Source: an uncultured Cellvibrio sp. (GTDB taxonomy: Bacteria > Pseudomonadota > Gammaproteobacteria > Pseudomonadales > Cellvibrionaceae). From it: a stretch of DNA of 6,992 nt. This document shows, one piece after another, positions 5,174-6,992 of this stretch. The stretch spans positions 1 to 6,992 of the forward strand of contig CAMPIG010000256.1 of NCBI GenBank assembly GCA_946886255.1, read 5' to 3'. Made by a program: the position numbers and the translations under genes. How positions within the stretch are numbered: position 1 is the first letter of the stretch; every line of letters begins with the position of its first letter. The notes beneath the pieces were generated by a model. The model saw only the letters and a list, made by a program, of their open reading frames with translations, had not been told where the DNA came from and did not search any database.

Positions 5174-6992
5174 ATGCGATCCATTTTACAAACCTGCATA
5201 AATTTTTTTGATTTGCGTTTACTGGTATGGGTGCCAGGGCTTTGGCTTATCCTGAGCGCGGTCACGCCAGTATCTTTGACGCAGCTTGATCGACAATTAT
5301 TTTATACCGGCGCATCGTTATCGCGCGGCATCCAGCGTCCGCCGCTTATTGATATTCTGGAACTTTCGTCGTCGCAGATGCGGCAGTTGATGGATGATCC
5401 GGGCCAGAACCCGGATTTGTTGTTATTGCTGGATTACGTCATTAAAAAACAACAGCGCACCGGTATTATCCTTAACGATTTACCGCGTCCGGTTGTCCTG
5501 CCAATTGATGAAGCATCATCCTCTGAAGTAACGCCTTCACCTACCGATGCGGCCTGGCAAACGCGCGTCGCCGCCCAACAAACGTTACAGCGTTGGCTAG
5601 CTTCGCCTGCGGTCATTATCGGCAGCGAAACATTATCGCCCGAGCTTGCGCCGACGCAACGCGTGGCGGCGACGGAACCACGCTGGACGATGTATTACCA
5701 ATGGTTACCCGCCAGTATGCAGCCGCCGTTGTTTCCCTCCCTGACGCCGTTGGAGCCTGCTGACGTGCCGTGGAAAATTTTTCCAACACCTGCCATAAAC
5801 TTTCAGGAAAACAATGTGCAACAAGCGTTGCTTTGGCAGCGCGAGGGTGATTGGTATCCAACCATGGCGCTGGCATTGTTGCCGACGCAGGACAATCTGG
5901 TCTGGCGTGGCCGAAGCGAATTGCATGGTGCATCCCTGGGGCGCTTGTACACGAACATTGACGGAAGTGTGCTACCGGTATTCCAGACGCAGGGTCCGTT
6001 TCCGCCGGTCACCAGTCATTACACGCTGCAGCGTTTCTTACAACAACGCAATGAAGAGTCTTCACCGTTATTGCTGATCGGCACGGCCGGTGACAGGTCG
6101 CTATTGTCGCTGGCGGGGTTAATGCAGAGTTTGTACACCGATAATTATCATACCTCGCCTTGGTGGTTTTACGGCGCAGAAAAATTACTGCTGTTGTTGA
6201 CGCTGGTGTATCTGCTGTGGGTCTTACCGCGGTTGAGCGGCGGCGTTGCCTTGTTGGCAACTCTGCTCTGTTTATTGTTGCTGGTGGTGGTGCAATTGGG
6301 TGGACAGATTACCCAATCGCGCTGGTTGCCCTTGGGGCTGACCATGCAGTATTTACTATGGGGTTTTCTGGTGATGGCGCTGTGGCGCCAACAACAAAAA
6401 CCGCACAAACGTTTGCAGCAGCGTCACCAGGAGGTGGCTTGCCAATTAAGTCAGCAACATATGCATCAGGGGCAACTGGATCAAGCGCTAAAAGCCCTGG
6501 AGGATTGCGTGACATCCGAACGGGTTTTGCAATTGTTGTACGACATCGGCGGACAACATGAGCGCAAGCGGCGCGTCAACGATGCCTTGGCCGTTTATCG
6601 TGTGCTGTATAAACGTCAGCGATCATTCAAGGATGTGGCCAAACGCTTAAAACAGTTAACGGACAAGCAACATTCGCCCGCCGAAGATATCGAACTGACG
6701 CTGAGCAAAACCGTCGTACTCGCCGATCCGCACAGCCGCCCGCAGTTTGGTCGTTACAATATTGAACGCGAGATAGGGCGCGGTGCGATGGGTGTAGTGT
6801 ATCTTGGTCACGATCCGCACATTGCACGACGAGTGGCGATTAAAACCCTGGATTATTCCCGTTACGATACGGGCGAACTTGCTGCGGTAAAAACACGCTT
6901 TTTTCGTGAAGCGGAAGCCGCCGGGCGTTTGCGTCATCCGAACATTGTGACGGTGTACGATGTGGGTGAAGAACATGACCTGGCGTTTATCG
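5174..6992 (+). CDS. Transmembrane Hanks-type serine/threonine kinase with CHASE2-like sensor (3' end outside window)
   Basis: The open frame runs from ATG 5174 to the window edge (606 codons plus one base). A membrane helix (about 13-33) is followed by an extracytoplasmic region (about 40-330), three closely packed helices (about 337-353, 357-375, 384-404), a cytoplasmic TPR-like helical linker (about 420-495) and the start of a protein kinase domain (from about 527). The kinase N-lobe is intact: glycine-rich loop GRGAMGVV (535-542), ATP-binding Lys557 in VAIK, helix-C Glu579 in FFREAE, and HPNIV (588-592). The catalytic loop (HRD) and DFG lie outside the window. One helix, a sensor, three helices and an effector is the CHASE2 receptor layout. 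The sensor itself is divergent, with only the later part (NIDGSVLPV near 261-269, LLLIGTAGD near 299-307) resembling CHASE2. SKTVVL (511-516) just before the kinase is a possible autophosphorylation/FHA docking site. The start has a weak ribosome binding site and may be coupled to the FHA gene ending 12 bp upstream. The signal and substrates are unknown. Confidence 0.92.
   Translation, partial: MRSILQTCINFFDLRLLVWVPGLWLILSAVTPVSLTQLDRQLFYTGASLSRGIQRPPLIDILELSSSQMRQLMDDPGQNPDLLLLLDYVIKKQQRTGIILNDLPRPVVLPIDEASSSEVTPSPTDAAWQTRVAAQQTLQRWLASPAVIIGSETLSPELAPTQRVAATEPRWTMYYQWLPASMQPPLFPSLTPLEPADVPWKIFPTPAINFQENNVQQALLWQREGDWYPTMALALLPTQDNLVWRGRSELHGASLGRLYTNIDGSVLPVFQTQGPFPPVTSHYTLQRFLQQRNEESSPLLLIGTAGDRSLLSLAGLMQSLYTDNYHTSPWWFYGAEKLLLLLTLVYLLWVLPRLSGGVALLATLLCLLLLVVVQLGGQITQSRWLPLGLTMQYLLWGFLVMALWRQQQKPHKRLQQRHQEVACQLSQQHMHQGQLDQALKALEDCVTSERVLQLLYDIGGQHERKRRVNDALAVYRVLYKRQRSFKDVAKRLKQLTDKQHSPAEDIELTLSKTVVLADPHSRPQFGRYNIEREIGRGAMGVVYLGHDPHIARRVAIKTLDYSRYDTGELAAVKTRFFREAEAAGRLRHPNIVTVYDVGEEHDLAFI

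Noticed and set aside
5616..5933. 105-codon minus-strand frame opposite the kinase sensor region
   Set aside because: The plus-strand kinase frame is continuous and meaningful through here; the antisense product resembles nothing I recognise.

Overview
The window looks like a chromosomal core region of a Gram-negative gammaproteobacterium. A MutY of nearly E. coli length, an AsmA-family envelope protein overlapping it, and an MsbA-related exporter all point that way. The AsmA-mutY adjacency recalls Pseudomonas-type genomes, and I lean towards the Cellvibrio/Teredinibacter side of that group. This placement rests on remembered family resemblance, not on a search. I see no mobile element, tRNA, rRNA or CRISPR array, and every main reading frame is intact.

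The layout is two divergent transcription units separated by about 400 bp. Leftward (minus strand) run an AsmA-family protein (2212-4401, GTG start with a strong ribosome binding site), mutY (1164-2222, overlapping the AsmA gene by 11 bp), and the first 356 codons of an MsbA-related ABC exporter (1-1069, cut by the window edge in front of its Walker A motif). Rightward (plus strand) run a small single-domain FHA protein (4805-5161) and, 12 bp later, a long membrane-anchored serine/threonine kinase (from 5174, cut by the right edge after 606 codons, inside the kinase N-lobe).

The leftward genes combine an envelope/lipid theme (AsmA, ABC exporter) with oxidative-damage DNA repair (MutY). The rightward pair reads as a phosphosignalling module. 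A divergent CHASE2-like extracytoplasmic domain would sense a signal and pass it through three membrane helices and a TPR-like linker to a Hanks-type kinase, and the FHA protein would bind phosphothreonine produced by that kinase. Both proteins carry a Lys-Thr-Val-x-(Ile/Leu) motif, a plausible phosphothreonine docking site, and this is the most testable observation here. The module resembles a known proteobacterial CHASE2-kinase family, so I do not claim a wholly new system. What stands out is the degeneracy of the sensor domain and the shared motif.
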